Positions 25,226-34,500 of a DNA stretch of 64,000 bases are shown one piece after another. Made by a program: the position numbers and the translations under genes. Within the stretch, counting starts at the first letter, position 1. Each line of letters begins with the position of its first letter. The stretch lies in contig JBAUWJ010000279.1 in assembly GCA_049583715.1 (NCBI GenBank), positions 18,631 to 82,630 of the forward strand, in the 5' to 3' direction. Source of the DNA: JAANXG01 sp049583715 (GTDB lineage: Bacteria > Pseudomonadota > Gammaproteobacteria > Arenicellales > JAANXG01). Below the pieces are notes generated by a model that ran no database searches, had not been told where the DNA came from, and saw only the letters and a program-made list of their open reading frames with translations.

Positions 25226-26790
25226 TCGATGGTGGCCGGCGGCTTGCTCGATATGTCGTAAGTCACCCTGCTGATTCCGGGCACCTCGTTGATGATGCGG
25301 TTGGATACCCGCGCCAGAAGATCGTAGGGAAGCTGGGCCCATCGTGCGGTCATGAAATCCGTGGTCTCCACCGCGCGCAGCGCGATCACGTGCTCATAGG
25401 CGCGATTGTCCCCCACGACGCCGACCGACTTGACCGGCAGGAACACCGCGAAGGCCTGGCTGACCTTGTCGTACCAGTCGCTTTGGCGCAGCTCGCTGAT
25501 GAAGATGTGATCCGCCAGGCGCAGGGTGTCGGCGTAGTCCCGGCGCACCTCGCCGAGTATCCGCACCCCGAGGCCCGGCCCGGGAAACGGGTGGCGCATC
25601 ACCATGTGCTCCGGCAGCCCCAGGGTGAGGCCGACCCGCCGCACCTCGTCCTTGAACAGCTCCCGGAGCGGCTCGAGCAGCTCGAGCCGCATGTCCTCGG
25701 GGAGACCGCCGACGTTGTGATGGGATTTGATCACCTGCGCCGTGCCGGTCTTCGCCGCCGCGGACTCGATGACGTCCGGGTAGATCGTGCCCTGGGCCAG
25801 CCATCGCGCGTCGGCAATCTTTCCGGCCTCCCGCTCGAACACCCGGATGAAGACGTTGCCGATGGCCTTGCGCTTCTCCTCCGGGTCCGAGACTCCCTTC
25901 AGGTGTTCGAGGAACTCGTCCCCCGCATCCACCCTGATCACCCGGATACCCATGTGCTCGGCGAATGTCGACATGACCTCGCCTGCTTCGTTCAGGCGCA
26001 GTAAGCCGTTGTCGACGAATATGCACGTCAGTTGATCGCCGATGGCCTCATGCAGCAGCGCCGCAACCACGCTCGAATCCACGCCGCCCGACAGGCCCAG
26101 TATCACCCTCTCGGCGCCGACCGTCCGCCGGATGTCGCTCACAGTCTGGTCCACGATATTCGCGGGGGTCCAGTCGGGTCGGCAGCCGCAGACATGGATC
26201 ACGAAATTGAAGAGAATCCGGTCGCCGTGCTCGGTGTGCGTCACCTCCGGATGGAATTGCAGCCCGTAAATCCTTCTGGACTCGTCGCAAATGGCCGCGT
26301 GGGGCGAGTTGTCGCTGACCGCGACCGTCGTGAACCCCGGTGGAAGCTCCGTGACCGCGTCGCCGTGGCTCATCCAGACCGAAATGGTCGATGCTCCGGG
26401 CGTCGACCCGGCCCCGGAGAGGCCTTCGAACAGCGCGCATTTGCCCTCGAGGCGAACGTCCGCGTGACCGTATTCGCGCTTTCCGGCCTGTTCGACCGAG
26501 CCGCCGAGGGAATCCGCCAGGCACTGCAAACCGTAGCAGATGCCGAGGACCGGCAGGCCGAGGTCGTAAAGGCCCGCCGCCGGTCTCGGCGCGGGGTCCA
26601 CGGTAACCGTGGCGGGTCCGCCGGAGAGCACTACACCCTTGGGGCTGAAGGCGTTCACGTCGGCGAGCGACATATCCCAGGGATGGATCTCGCAATACAC
26701 GTTCATCTCGCGGATCCGGCGGGCGATGAGCTGGGTGTACTGCGAGCCGAAGTCCAGGATCAGGATTCGATCCACGTATCCCGACATCAT
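25216..26790 (-). CDS. guaA: GMP synthase (glutamine-hydrolysing)
   Basis: GuaA aminates XMP to GMP using glutamine and ATP. The 524-residue protein has a class I glutamine amidotransferase domain (nucleophile Cys in LGICYGLQ, and the His-Glu pair in QFHPEVTHTEHG), an ATP pyrophosphatase domain with the P-loop LSGGVDSSVVA, and a C-terminal dimerisation domain ending in the usual IEWE. Two adjacent ATG codons (26790, 26787) are possible. It lies 73 bases after guaB, forming the guaBA operon. Confidence 0.98.
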   Translation of the reverse strand: MMSGYVDRILILDFGSQYTQLIARRIREMNVYCEIHPWDMSLADVNAFSPKGVVLSGGPATVTVDPAPRPAAGLYDLGLPVLGICYGLQCLADSLGGSVEQAGKREYGHADVRLEGKCALFEGLSGAGSTPGASTISVWMSHGDAVTELPPGFTTVAVSDNSPHAAICDESRRIYGLQFHPEVTHTEHGDRILFNFVIHVCGCRPDWTPANIVDQTVSDIRRTVGAERVILGLSGGVDSSVVAALLHEAIGDQLTCIFVDNGLLRLNEAGEVMSTFAEHMGIRVIRVDAGDEFLEHLKGVSDPEEKRKAIGNVFIRVFEREAGKIADARWLAQGTIYPDVIESAAAKTGTAQVIKSHHNVGGLPEDMRLELLEPLRELFKDEVRRVGLTLGLPEHMVMRHPFPGPGLGVRILGEVRRDYADTLRLADHIFISELRQSDWYDKVSQAFAVFLPVKSVGVVGDNRAYEHVIALRAVETTDFMTARWAQLPYDLLARVSNRIINEVPGISRVTYDISSKPPATIEWE

Positions 26791-26863
26791 GCGTACCGGC
26801 AGGCCGGGCCGGGAACCCGTCCGGCTGCCCTGCCCGAAGCTGGGAAAGGCCTCCCGGGCCTCG

Positions 26864-28336
26864 TCATTTGCTGTTGCTGATCTGGTAGTTGGGCGCCTCT
26901 TTGACGATCGTCACGTCATGCACGTGACTCTCGCGGATACCGGCGTTGGTGATCCTGACGAATCTCGTTCGCGTACGCAGGTCCTCCAGCGTAGCGCTGC
27001 CCGTGTATCCCATGCTCGCTCGTACGCCGCCGATGAGCTGGTGGATGATATTGACGGCGGGGCCCTTATAGGGCACACGGCCCTCGATCCCCTCCGGCAC
27101 CAGCTTCTGGGGATTGTCGGTGCCTTCCTGAAAGTAGCGGTCACGGGAGCCTGTTTCCATCGCGCCCAGCGACCCCATGCCGCGATAGGACTTGTACGAG
27201 CGGCCCTGGTAGATCTCTATCTCCCCGGGCGCTTCCTCGGTGCCCCCGAGCAGGCCGCCCACCATGACGCTGTGCGCGCCCGCGGCGATAGCCTTGGCGA
27301 TATCACCCGAAAAACGGATGCCTCCGTCCGCGATGACGGGGATGCCTTCCGGCCCCGCTACGCTCACCACATCCATGACGGCGGTGACCTGCGGCACACC
27401 GACCCCGGCCACCATGCGCGTCGTGCAGATCGAGCCCGGTCCAATGCCGACCTTCAAGGCGTCCACTCCCACGTCGATGAGGTCGCGCGCGGCTTCCGGC
27501 GTGGCGATGTTGCCGGCGACCACCTGCAGCTCGCCGTACTGTCTCTTGATCAAACGCACCCGGTCTATGACGCTGTTCGAGTGCCCGTGGGCCGTATCGA
27601 CCACGATCGCATCGATCCCTTCCTGCACCAGGATGTCGACACGCTCCTCGGTGTCGGCGCCGACGCCGACGGCAGCGGCCACCAGCAGGCGGCCATCCGC
27701 GTCCTTGCAGGCGTTGGGATGCTCGGTGGATTTCTGGATGTCCTTGACGGTGATCAGCCCCTTGAGACCGAAGTCGTCGTCGACCACCAGGATTTTCTCT
27801 ATCCTGTGGGCGTGCAGCAGCCGCTCGATCTCCTTCCTCGAGGCGCCTTCCTTCACGGTGACGAGCTTTTCGCGCGGCGTCATCACACTGCGAACGGGCT
27901 CGTTCATGCGCGTCTCGAAGCGCAGGTCGCGGTTGGTGACGATGCCCGCCAGACCCCCGCCATCCAGGACGGGCACGCCGGAGATATGATGTCTCCTGGT
28001 CAGCGCCAGCACCTCGGCGATGCTCGTCGAGGCATCCACCGTGATCGGGTCGATGATCACGCCGGTCTCGTATTTCTTCACCCGACGCACCTCTTCGCCC
28101 TGGCGGGCGGGCTTCATATTGCGGTGGATCACTCCGATACCGCCTTCCTGGGCGAGGCAGATGGCGGTGTCCGCCTCCGTAACCGTGTCCATGGCCGCCG
28201 AGACCAGGGGTATGTGGAGGGTGAGGGAGCGCGTGAAGCGGGTATCCAGGGATACCTGGTGGGGAAGGACATCCGACGCCGCCGGCACCAGCAGGACGTC
28301 ATCGAACGTCAAAGCTTCATTTATAGTATGTTCCAT
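26864..28336 (-). CDS. guaB: IMP dehydrogenase
   Basis: GuaB oxidises IMP to XMP with NAD, the rate-limiting step to guanine nucleotides. The 490-residue protein has the TIM barrel interrupted by two CBS domains (about residues 95-205), the catalytic loop IGPGSICTTR (Cys), and the flap region with GMGSLGAM and GRVPYKG. The start MEHTINEALTFDDVLLVP aligns with the E. coli start relative to EALTFDDV. A strong promoter lies just before it, only 6 bases from the ATG. Confidence 0.98.
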   Translation of the reverse strand: MEHTINEALTFDDVLLVPAASDVLPHQVSLDTRFTRSLTLHIPLVSAAMDTVTEADTAICLAQEGGIGVIHRNMKPARQGEEVRRVKKYETGVIIDPITVDASTSIAEVLALTRRHHISGVPVLDGGGLAGIVTNRDLRFETRMNEPVRSVMTPREKLVTVKEGASRKEIERLLHAHRIEKILVVDDDFGLKGLITVKDIQKSTEHPNACKDADGRLLVAAAVGVGADTEERVDILVQEGIDAIVVDTAHGHSNSVIDRVRLIKRQYGELQVVAGNIATPEAARDLIDVGVDALKVGIGPGSICTTRMVAGVGVPQVTAVMDVVSVAGPEGIPVIADGGIRFSGDIAKAIAAGAHSVMVGGLLGGTEEAPGEIEIYQGRSYKSYRGMGSLGAMETGSRDRYFQEGTDNPQKLVPEGIEGRVPYKGPAVNIIHQLIGGVRASMGYTGSATLEDLRTRTRFVRITNAGIRESHVHDVTIVKEAPNYQISNSK

Positions 28337-28342
28337 TGGCGG

Positions 28343-28371
28343 ATTATACGGAAAATCATTCGACGTGTTAA
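28343..28371 (-). promoter_or_regulatory. Strong sigma-70 promoter of guaBA
   Basis: On the minus strand TTAACA (28371-28366), a 17-base spacer and a perfect TATAAT (28348-28343) lie before guaB. Only 6 bases separate the -10 box from the ATG, so the predicted start falls at or next to the A of the start codon, implying a leaderless or almost leaderless mRNA. Confidence 0.8.
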
Positions 28372-28416
28372 CTTTCGCCCACCGCTCCTCTCGAACGAGG
28401 TTCGGTCGGTGCAGGC

Positions 28417-28446
28417 CCATACGTAGTCGAGTCGTGGCACGTATGG
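28417..28446. promoter_or_regulatory. Inverted repeat between guaB and xseA
   Basis: Perfect 8-base arms ccatacgt (28417-28424) and acgtatgg (28439-28446) with a 14-base loop lie between the two divergent genes. It could be an operator or an RNA hairpin in the xseA leader. No known binding-site match is claimed. Confidence 0.35.
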
Positions 28447-28500
28447 TCGATGCCTGTTGGATCACCTACAGACAACCCGAGATTATTCGCAACGCCGCCC

Positions 28501-29871
28501 ATGCGCGAATTTCCAGCCGCCACCCCCAGCGATCGGCCCCGGCGCGAGGTCTTCTCCGTGTCGGCCCTGAACCGCCGCCTCAAGGACCTGCTCGAGAGCG
28601 GGTTTCCCCAAGTGTGGGTGGAAGGCGAGATCTCGAACCTCTCGCGCCCCGGCTCGGGGCACGTCTATTTCTCGCTCAAGGACGACCGGGGCCAGATACG
28701 CTGCGCGCTGTTCCGCGGCCGCGGCCAGTACGTCAACGTGGATCTCATCGACGGTGCCCGGGTGCTGGTGCGGGCGAGACTGACCCTGTACGAGCTTCGC
28801 GGCGACGTTCAACTGGTCGTGCAGCACGTCGAGGATGCCGGCGAGGGCGCCCTTCGTCGAGCCTTCGAGGCCCTCAAGCGCAGGCTCCGGGACGAGGGGC
28901 TGTTCGACGAACGGCACAAGCAGCAGATCCCGGTGCTACCGGCAAGAGTCGGTATCATCACCTCCCCCACCGGTGCCGCCGTACGCGACATCCTCGCGAC
29001 CTTTCGGCGCCGATTCCCGGCGATCCCCTTGCTGATACACCCGGTTTCGGTGCAGGGCTTCAAGGCTGTCGACGAGATCTGCGAGGCGCTGCGCATCGCG
29101 TCGGGGCGGCGCGAATGTGACGTATTGATACTCGCCCGCGGCGGGGGCTCGCTGGAAGACCTCCAGGCTTTCAACGACGAGCGGGTGGCACGGGCGGTCT
29201 TCCAGTGCACCGTCCCGGTGGTGTGCGGGGTGGGCCACGAAACGGATTTGACGATCTGCGATTTCGTTGCCGACCGGCGTGCGCCCACTCCCACGGCCGC
29301 GGCCGAGCTGGTCAGCCCGAACGCGCAGGAATGGCTCCAGAATGTGTCGCAGATGGGCGCGCGGCTCGCGACTCTCGTGAGCCGCCGGCTCGAGCAGATG
29401 TCCCAGCACGTGGACTGGCTGAGCCGTCTCATCACCCACCCGCGGCGCCAGCTACGCGCCCGCGGCGACCGACTGCAGGCCTCTTTCAACGCCCTCACCG
29501 GGGCAATGCGCTCGGAGCTGCAAGCGCACAGGCTCCATGCAATGTCGGTGTCCAACCGGTTGATCCACGACAACCCCGGCGCGCGCGCGGCATCGCTTTC
29601 CCATCGCGTCGCCCTGCTCGAGGAGCGCGCCCGCCAGCGAATACGCCTCGGCCAGACCACTCGCCGGCAGCGGCTCGAGCACGCCGTGTCTCGACTGAAC
29701 GGCCTCAGTCCGCTCGCCGTACTGGGACGCGGATACGCCGTCGTCACCGACCCGCGATCCCGTAAGCTGATCAAGAGCGTCGACCAGACGGCGGTCGAAG
29801 GCGATGTCGACGTCCGTCTCCTGGACGGCAGCCTCGGATGCGTCGTCAAGAGCAAGAGACCCAATGACTGA
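28501..29871 (+). CDS. xseA: Exodeoxyribonuclease VII large subunit
   Basis: XseA is the catalytic subunit of exonuclease VII, which degrades single-stranded DNA. The 456-residue protein, the same length as the E. coli enzyme, has an N-terminal OB fold (VWVEGEISNLSRPGSGHVYFSLKD), the catalytic region VGIITSPTGAAVRDI and LARGGGSLEDLQAFND, GVGHETDLTICDFVADRRAPTP, and a long coiled-coil C-terminal part. ATG 28501 is chosen; ATG 28450 would add 17 poorly conserved residues. The small subunit xseB is not in the window. Confidence 0.96.
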   Translation: MREFPAATPSDRPRREVFSVSALNRRLKDLLESGFPQVWVEGEISNLSRPGSGHVYFSLKDDRGQIRCALFRGRGQYVNVDLIDGARVLVRARLTLYELRGDVQLVVQHVEDAGEGALRRAFEALKRRLRDEGLFDERHKQQIPVLPARVGIITSPTGAAVRDILATFRRRFPAIPLLIHPVSVQGFKAVDEICEALRIASGRRECDVLILARGGGSLEDLQAFNDERVARAVFQCTVPVVCGVGHETDLTICDFVADRRAPTPTAAAELVSPNAQEWLQNVSQMGARLATLVSRRLEQMSQHVDWLSRLITHPRRQLRARGDRLQASFNALTGAMRSELQAHRLHAMSVSNRLIHDNPGARAASLSHRVALLEERARQRIRLGQTTRRQRLEHAVSRLNGLSPLAVLGRGYAVVTDPRSRKLIKSVDQTAVEGDVDVRLLDGSLGCVVKSKRPND

Positions 29872-30730
29872 CCGGGAATCGCGAGCGTGCGGCCGAGCGT
29901 CCGTTGCGCGTCGCGGGCGATGGTTTACCGCCGCGGCAGTGCTGCTGCTGTGCTGTGTTCCGTGCGCGGCCCAGGTCACGCTCGACTCGGTGCCCGGAGG
30001 GCTGACGGAGATTCCCCTCGGCCCCCTGGATCGTCCCCGCCCAAGCGCGTACTTCGGTGAGAAACGCATCCTGGTGATGCCGTTCGCGAAACAGTGGGTG
30101 GGCCTGGTAGGGTTGCCGCTGACGCTGGTGCCGGGCGATTTCGTGATTCAGGCCCACCTCGAAAAGGGTGGGGACGCCATCACGCGCCAGTTCACGGTTT
30201 ACCCGAGGCGACTCGGCAAGCAGACCGTCGTCGCCGTGCCTGCATCGCCTCTCGACAACCCCGAGATCCCATTCAAGTGGCGGGATGCGCTCGATGCGAA
30301 GCTGCCCCTTCAGGCGCCGGTGGCCGTCCCGGCGGAGCCTCTCTTCGGCCGCTATCGGCAGGTTTCCGGGGCCCAGTCCAGCTATGTGAGTTTCGTCTCC
30401 TTTCACATCAGATCGGATGTTTCGGTCAAGGCACCCGGCGACGGACGCGTCGCCGCTGTAAAGGTGCACGGTCCCGGCGCCTACGTCTGGATAGACCACG
30501 GCATGTCCTTGTACAGCTGCGTCGGACCGGTACTGCGTCCGCCGTTGCACGAAGGGGACGCCGTCAAGGCGGGTCAGAGCATCGGCAGGGTGGTGGTGGA
30601 GACCGCGGACAAGCCCAGTACGATCTTCTGGGCGGTATACCTGAACGGCGCCGCGGTGGACCCGTTTCTCGTCTCCAGTATGGAAAAGGCCCGGCTTTCG
30701 ACTCCCGGGAACGGTACGGGCCCGGGCTGA
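29864..30730 (+). CDS. Degenerate LytM/M23-like periplasmic protein
   Basis: This 288-residue secreted protein has a signal peptide (about residues 20-38, ending PCAAQ) and, in its C-terminal half, an M23/LytM-like fold: FHIRSDVSVKAPGDGRVAAV, VWIDHGMSLYS and VKAGQSIGRVV. Of the zinc ligands only the first HxxxD remains (HIRSD). The YAHL histidine is replaced (YSCVGPVL) and the final HxH is lost (FWAVYLNG). It is therefore probably not an active peptidase; EnvC and NlpD are similar inactive LytM factors that activate amidases such as AmiB. Its ATG overlaps the last 8 bases of xseA, so the two are coupled. Confidence 0.75.
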   Translation: MTDRESRACGRASVARRGRWFTAAAVLLLCCVPCAAQVTLDSVPGGLTEIPLGPLDRPRPSAYFGEKRILVMPFAKQWVGLVGLPLTLVPGDFVIQAHLEKGGDAITRQFTVYPRRLGKQTVVAVPASPLDNPEIPFKWRDALDAKLPLQAPVAVPAEPLFGRYRQVSGAQSSYVSFVSFHIRSDVSVKAPGDGRVAAVKVHGPGAYVWIDHGMSLYSCVGPVLRPPLHEGDAVKAGQSIGRVVVETADKPSTIFWAVYLNGAAVDPFLVSSMEKARLSTPGNGTGPG

Positions 30731-30756
30731 CTCGAGCTGCCGCCGGGCCTGACTGG

Positions 30757-31749
30757 CTACTGCATAGCCGGAATGGCTTTCGCCTCCCGCTCCAGGTCCG
30801 CCTGCACCATCTCCGCGACCAGGCTGTGGAAACCGACCTCCGGGCGCCACCCGAGGGTAGCCTTGGCCTTCGCGCAGTTGCCCAACAGAACGTCGACTTC
30901 GGCCGGCCGGAAGAACCGCTCGTCCACGACCACGAACTGCTCGTAATTCAGTCCGACCTGCTCGAAGGCGCTCCTGGCGAATTCTCGAACCGAGTGCGCC
31001 TCCTCGGACGCGATCAGATAGTCGTCGGGCTCATCCTGTTGCAGCATCGACCACATGGCCTTCACGTAGTCCCTGGCATGGCCCCAGTCGCGCCTGGCTT
31101 CCAGGTTTCCCAGGCGCAGCTCGTTGGCGAGGCCCAGCTTGATCCTGGCGACGTGCCGGGTGATCTTGCGGGTGACGAATTCGAAACCCCGTATCGGAGA
31201 TTCATGGTTGTAGAGTATGCCGGACGATGCATGTATCCCGTAGGCTTCCCGGTAGTTCCTGGTCAAGTCGAAGCCCGCGACCTTCGAGATGCCGTAGGGT
31301 GAACGGGGATGAAACGGGGTGTCCTCCGTCTGGGGAACGTCATGGACCTTGCCGAACATCTCGCTGGATCCGGCGAAGTAGAATCGACAGTCCGGCTGGC
31401 ACTCCTTGAGCGCGGCCAGAACGTAGTGCGTCCCGTTGATATTCGTGTTCAAGGTGGAGAACTCGTCCTCGAACGAGTAGCTCACGAAGCTCTGGGCCGC
31501 GAGATGATAGAGCTCTTCGGGCTCCACCGTTTGCACAGCCTTGAAAATGCTCGGAAAACTTTCCAAAGACGCGGCATGGAGAACGACGTCGTCCAACAGA
31601 TGCCGGATTCTCCACATGCGGTGATCGGGATCCTCCAGCGCGACGCGCCGCACCAGGCCGTGGACTTCGTAATTCTTGCCGAGGAGAAATTCCGCCAGGT
31701 ACGCGCCGTCCTGGCCCGTAATGCCGGTTATCAAGGCGCGCTTAGCCAA
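30757..31749 (-). CDS. gmd: GDP-mannose 4,6-dehydratase
   Basis: Gmd converts GDP-mannose to GDP-4-keto-6-deoxymannose, the precursor of fucose, rhamnose and perosamine donors. The 330-residue extended SDR protein has the NAD motif GITGQDGAYLAEFLL, HLAAQSFVSYSFEDEF, SSEMFG, the catalytic YGISK, and NHESPIRGFEFVTRKI. It is somewhat shorter than E. coli Gmd (373). The start is TTG 31749 after AAGAGG; no ATG lies near. It is the last gene of the glycan locus and convergent with the LytM-like gene. Confidence 0.88.
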   Translation of the reverse strand: MAKRALITGITGQDGAYLAEFLLGKNYEVHGLVRRVALEDPDHRMWRIRHLLDDVVLHAASLESFPSIFKAVQTVEPEELYHLAAQSFVSYSFEDEFSTLNTNINGTHYVLAALKECQPDCRFYFAGSSEMFGKVHDVPQTEDTPFHPRSPYGISKVAGFDLTRNYREAYGIHASSGILYNHESPIRGFEFVTRKITRHVARIKLGLANELRLGNLEARRDWGHARDYVKAMWSMLQQDEPDDYLIASEEAHSVREFARSAFEQVGLNYEQFVVVDERFFRPAEVDVLLGNCAKAKATLGWRPEVGFHSLVAEMVQADLEREAKAIPAMQ

Positions 31750-31789
31750 CTCAGGATGCCTCTTGTGTGCTGCGTACTGCGTCGAGTGG

Positions 31790-32779
31790 TTACAGCAGTC
31801 CGTGCTCCCGGTACCAGTCGGCCGTCGCCGCTGCGCCGGTCCGGAAATCAACTTCCGCCGAATAGCCTAGTATCCGCCCCGCTTTATCGCTGGACAAGGT
31901 GAAGCTCTTCTTGAAGAAATCCAGGCGGCGCCGGTGCAGTGGCGGTTGGATGCCGAGGGGTCGCAACACGCCCTCCAGAACGCAGGCTGCGATCGTGAAC
32001 GGAAACAGCGGCACCCGCCAGGCGGGTACGCTCTTGCCGAGGGCCGCCGCGATCGTGTCGGCCATCTCGCGGGTGGTCAACGGGCGCTCCCCGGCCAGAA
32101 GGAAGACCTCGCCCGGGGCGCCTTCAGCCTCGGAAGCCCTGACCATGCCTTTGATGAGGTCGTCGATATACACCAGATGGTGAAGGTTCCGGCCGCTGCC
32201 GATCACGAAGAACATTCCCTTGTCGATGGCGCGAAACAGCTTCAGCAGCCTGCGATCCCCGGGTCCGTACGTCTCCGAGATCCTGATGGCGACCACGGGC
32301 AGCCTGTCGCCGTAGGACAGTACGAGCCGCTCGCCCTCCAGCTTGGTGACGCCGTAGATGTTGTCGGGGGCGGGGCTCGTGGTCTCGTCGATCACGCCCT
32401 CTTTCGAGCCGTACACGCCGATCGTGCTCCCGTGGACGAACCGCCGCACGCCGCTTTCAACGCAGACGTCGAGCAAGCGCCGGGTCCCTTCGACGTTCAC
32501 GTCCCGGAAGTGTTGATCCGGAACGTTCGCTTCGTGCTGGGCGGCCGCCAGATGGTAAACGACATCCCGGCCCTTGACCCGGTCGGCGAGCCGGTCCCGG
32601 TCCGCCATCGACACCAGATCCACTTCGATGCCTTCCCGGACGAGGAGGTTCCTGTTGTCCTCCTCGGCGGCCGTGTTGGCCTGCCCCAGAACGAGCACAT
32701 CCTGTCCCGCATTCCGGCAATGAAGCGCGAGCCGCGAGCCGATGAAGCCCGTACCGCCTGTGATCAGTGCCCGTGTCAT
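31790..32779 (-). CDS. NAD-dependent sugar epimerase/dehydratase (extended SDR)
   Basis: This 329-residue protein has the Rossmann motif ITGGTGFIGSRLALH, VYHLAAAQ, STIGVYG, the catalytic YGVTK and ISETYGPGD, so it acts on a nucleotide- or lipid-linked sugar. The C-terminal part (FPFTIAACVLEGVLRPLG) is more hydrophobic than in simple epimerases. Its ATG overlaps the end of the glpD-like gene as ATGA. Exact substrate unknown; a 4-epimerase or 4-reductase acting after Gmd, or a partner of the FAD dehydrogenase, are both possible. Confidence 0.8.
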   Translation of the reverse strand: MTRALITGGTGFIGSRLALHCRNAGQDVLVLGQANTAAEEDNRNLLVREGIEVDLVSMADRDRLADRVKGRDVVYHLAAAQHEANVPDQHFRDVNVEGTRRLLDVCVESGVRRFVHGSTIGVYGSKEGVIDETTSPAPDNIYGVTKLEGERLVLSYGDRLPVVAIRISETYGPGDRRLLKLFRAIDKGMFFVIGSGRNLHHLVYIDDLIKGMVRASEAEGAPGEVFLLAGERPLTTREMADTIAAALGKSVPAWRVPLFPFTIAACVLEGVLRPLGIQPPLHRRRLDFFKKSFTLSSDKAGRILGYSAEVDFRTGAAATADWYREHGLL

Positions 32780-34500
32780 GCGGAGGCCGCCTGCTCCATT
32801 GCCGCAACGGAGCCGAGATGCCGGAACAGGCTTTCGACCTCTTCGACTTCCCGGCGTATGCGCTCGCCGCTCCACCCCAGCTCGCGCCCGAGGACCTGCG
32901 CACTGCGCTCTATCGCCGCGCGGCCGGGATGGCCTCCCGTGCCCAGGTCCGTGCGCCGGAAGACGACGTCCGAAAGCTTGACGGCCATCTCTTCACGAGC
33001 TGCGTAAATTACCTCTTCCTCCACGACATGACTGCCCGCCAGGAGGCGTGCCGCCGACCCGGCAGGGTTCCCTGCGGCCAGCACCCGCTCGGAGGCTATC
33101 CCATGATTTCGCGCCAGTGCGTCGCGCGTTGGAAGCGGCAGGGCCGGCCAGCGGGCCTGGATATCCGCCAGGAGATCCTCGAAACGCCCAAACCCGCTTC
33201 CGTACACATCGGTGATGTGGGTCTTCGACGCCACCCGGCCCGTGCCCAGCTTTGCCACCACCATGTCGACGGCCCTCTTCGCGTCGCTGCGGGCCATGGT
33301 ATACCGGATCCCGATCAGCGAAACCAGATTGTCGATGCCATGGGTGGTCTGGTGGTCCACGAGCCGTGAACGCTTGCCGTAGCTCAGATTTCTGGCGTCC
33401 GCCTGCCTGTCTCCGAACAGCACCAGGCCGGCGTTCCACTGCGTGACGTCTTCGAGTGAGAGATCCAGAGGCGGGTAAGCCCCGTTGATCTCGTCAATGA
33501 AACGAGCGAGGTCCTCCCGGGACACCGTGACCGCGTCCGGGTCGCCCCGGTAAACAACGTGCCAGACGCCGATGATGCTGTACTCGCGCCAAGGCACGAT
33601 GAACAGGTGGCGTGCCTGGCGGCTCAACAGCGCATCGGGATCCCGGTTTCGCGCCTGGACCGCCAGGGTATACGGGGAATCGAGGCGACGGCGCACGATG
33701 AAATAAGCGTCGCGCGAAAACGTGCTCGCCGGCGTCAGCGGCGTTGGGAGGCTTCTCGACAGAAGCCGCTCGGCCCACGGTCCCGCCGCGTTGATGAATG
33801 CGCGCCCGCGGATCACGAGCTCCGCACCACTCAGCTTGTCCCGCGCCTTCACCGCCTTGACGGAGCCGCCGGCACGCTCGAGGCCGGCGGCCTCCACGTA
33901 GTTCGCCGCATCCAGCCCGGCCGCGCACGCCGCCCGCAGGAACGCCATGGCGAGCCGCGGCGGGCTGTACATCTGGGCATCGTGGAACAACACCCCGCCG
34001 GTCAGACCCGGATCGTCGAAACCGTCGAAATGCTCCAGGAGCTCGGACCGGGAGAGTTTGCGGGCGGCGGGGATCCTCCGCGAGGGATCATGAATGCCGC
34101 GGTTGCGATCCAGTGTCAATGCGTCGTAGGCCAGCGTGGCGGCGCGGAGAATCTCCTTGCCGTTCCTGCCGTGCCCGAACGTCGGGACCACGATGGGCAG
34201 CGGCGTGACCAAGTGGGGCGCAATCCGCAGCAGGATGCTGCGTTCGCGGGCGGACTCGCGCAGCCTGACGAGATCTCCGTGCTGCAGGTAGCGTATGCCG
34301 CCGTGCACCATCTTGTAGCAATTGGCGGACGCGGCGCCGGCGAAATCGCCGCGCTCGATCAGCGCCACCTTGAACCCCCGCAACACGGCGTCCCATGCCG
34401 CGCAGATTCCGAAAATGCCGCCGCCGATCACTACCACGTCGTAGCTGGTCGACGACAATGCGTCGAGGTCCCTCTTCATGGGCTCATAGACGCCGGCCAT
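32776..34500 (-). CDS. FAD-dependent glycerol-3-phosphate dehydrogenase-like protein
   Basis: The 574-residue protein is of the GlpD/DAO family: VVVIGGGIFGICAAWDAVLRG for FAD binding, ERGDFAGAASANCYKMVHGGIRYL, and a full C-terminal DAO_C domain (ARNHGIASERVL...EEEVIYAAREEMAVKLSDVVFRRTDLG). GlpD enzymes oxidise glycerol-3-phosphate to dihydroxyacetone phosphate with quinone as acceptor. No glycerol genes are nearby; instead it overlaps a sugar epimerase inside a glycan locus. It may supply or modify a glycerol-containing or sugar substrate, which is inference. ATG 34500 is chosen; ATG 34479 is possible. Confidence 0.8.
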   Translation of the reverse strand: MAGVYEPMKRDLDALSSTSYDVVVIGGGIFGICAAWDAVLRGFKVALIERGDFAGAASANCYKMVHGGIRYLQHGDLVRLRESARERSILLRIAPHLVTPLPIVVPTFGHGRNGKEILRAATLAYDALTLDRNRGIHDPSRRIPAARKLSRSELLEHFDGFDDPGLTGGVLFHDAQMYSPPRLAMAFLRAACAAGLDAANYVEAAGLERAGGSVKAVKARDKLSGAELVIRGRAFINAAGPWAERLLSRSLPTPLTPASTFSRDAYFIVRRRLDSPYTLAVQARNRDPDALLSRQARHLFIVPWREYSIIGVWHVVYRGDPDAVTVSREDLARFIDEINGAYPPLDLSLEDVTQWNAGLVLFGDRQADARNLSYGKRSRLVDHQTTHGIDNLVSLIGIRYTMARSDAKRAVDMVVAKLGTGRVASKTHITDVYGSGFGRFEDLLADIQARWPALPLPTRDALARNHGIASERVLAAGNPAGSAARLLAGSHVVEEEVIYAAREEMAVKLSDVVFRRTDLGTGGHPGRAAIERSAQVLGRELGWSGERIRREVEEVESLFRHLGSVAAMEQAASA

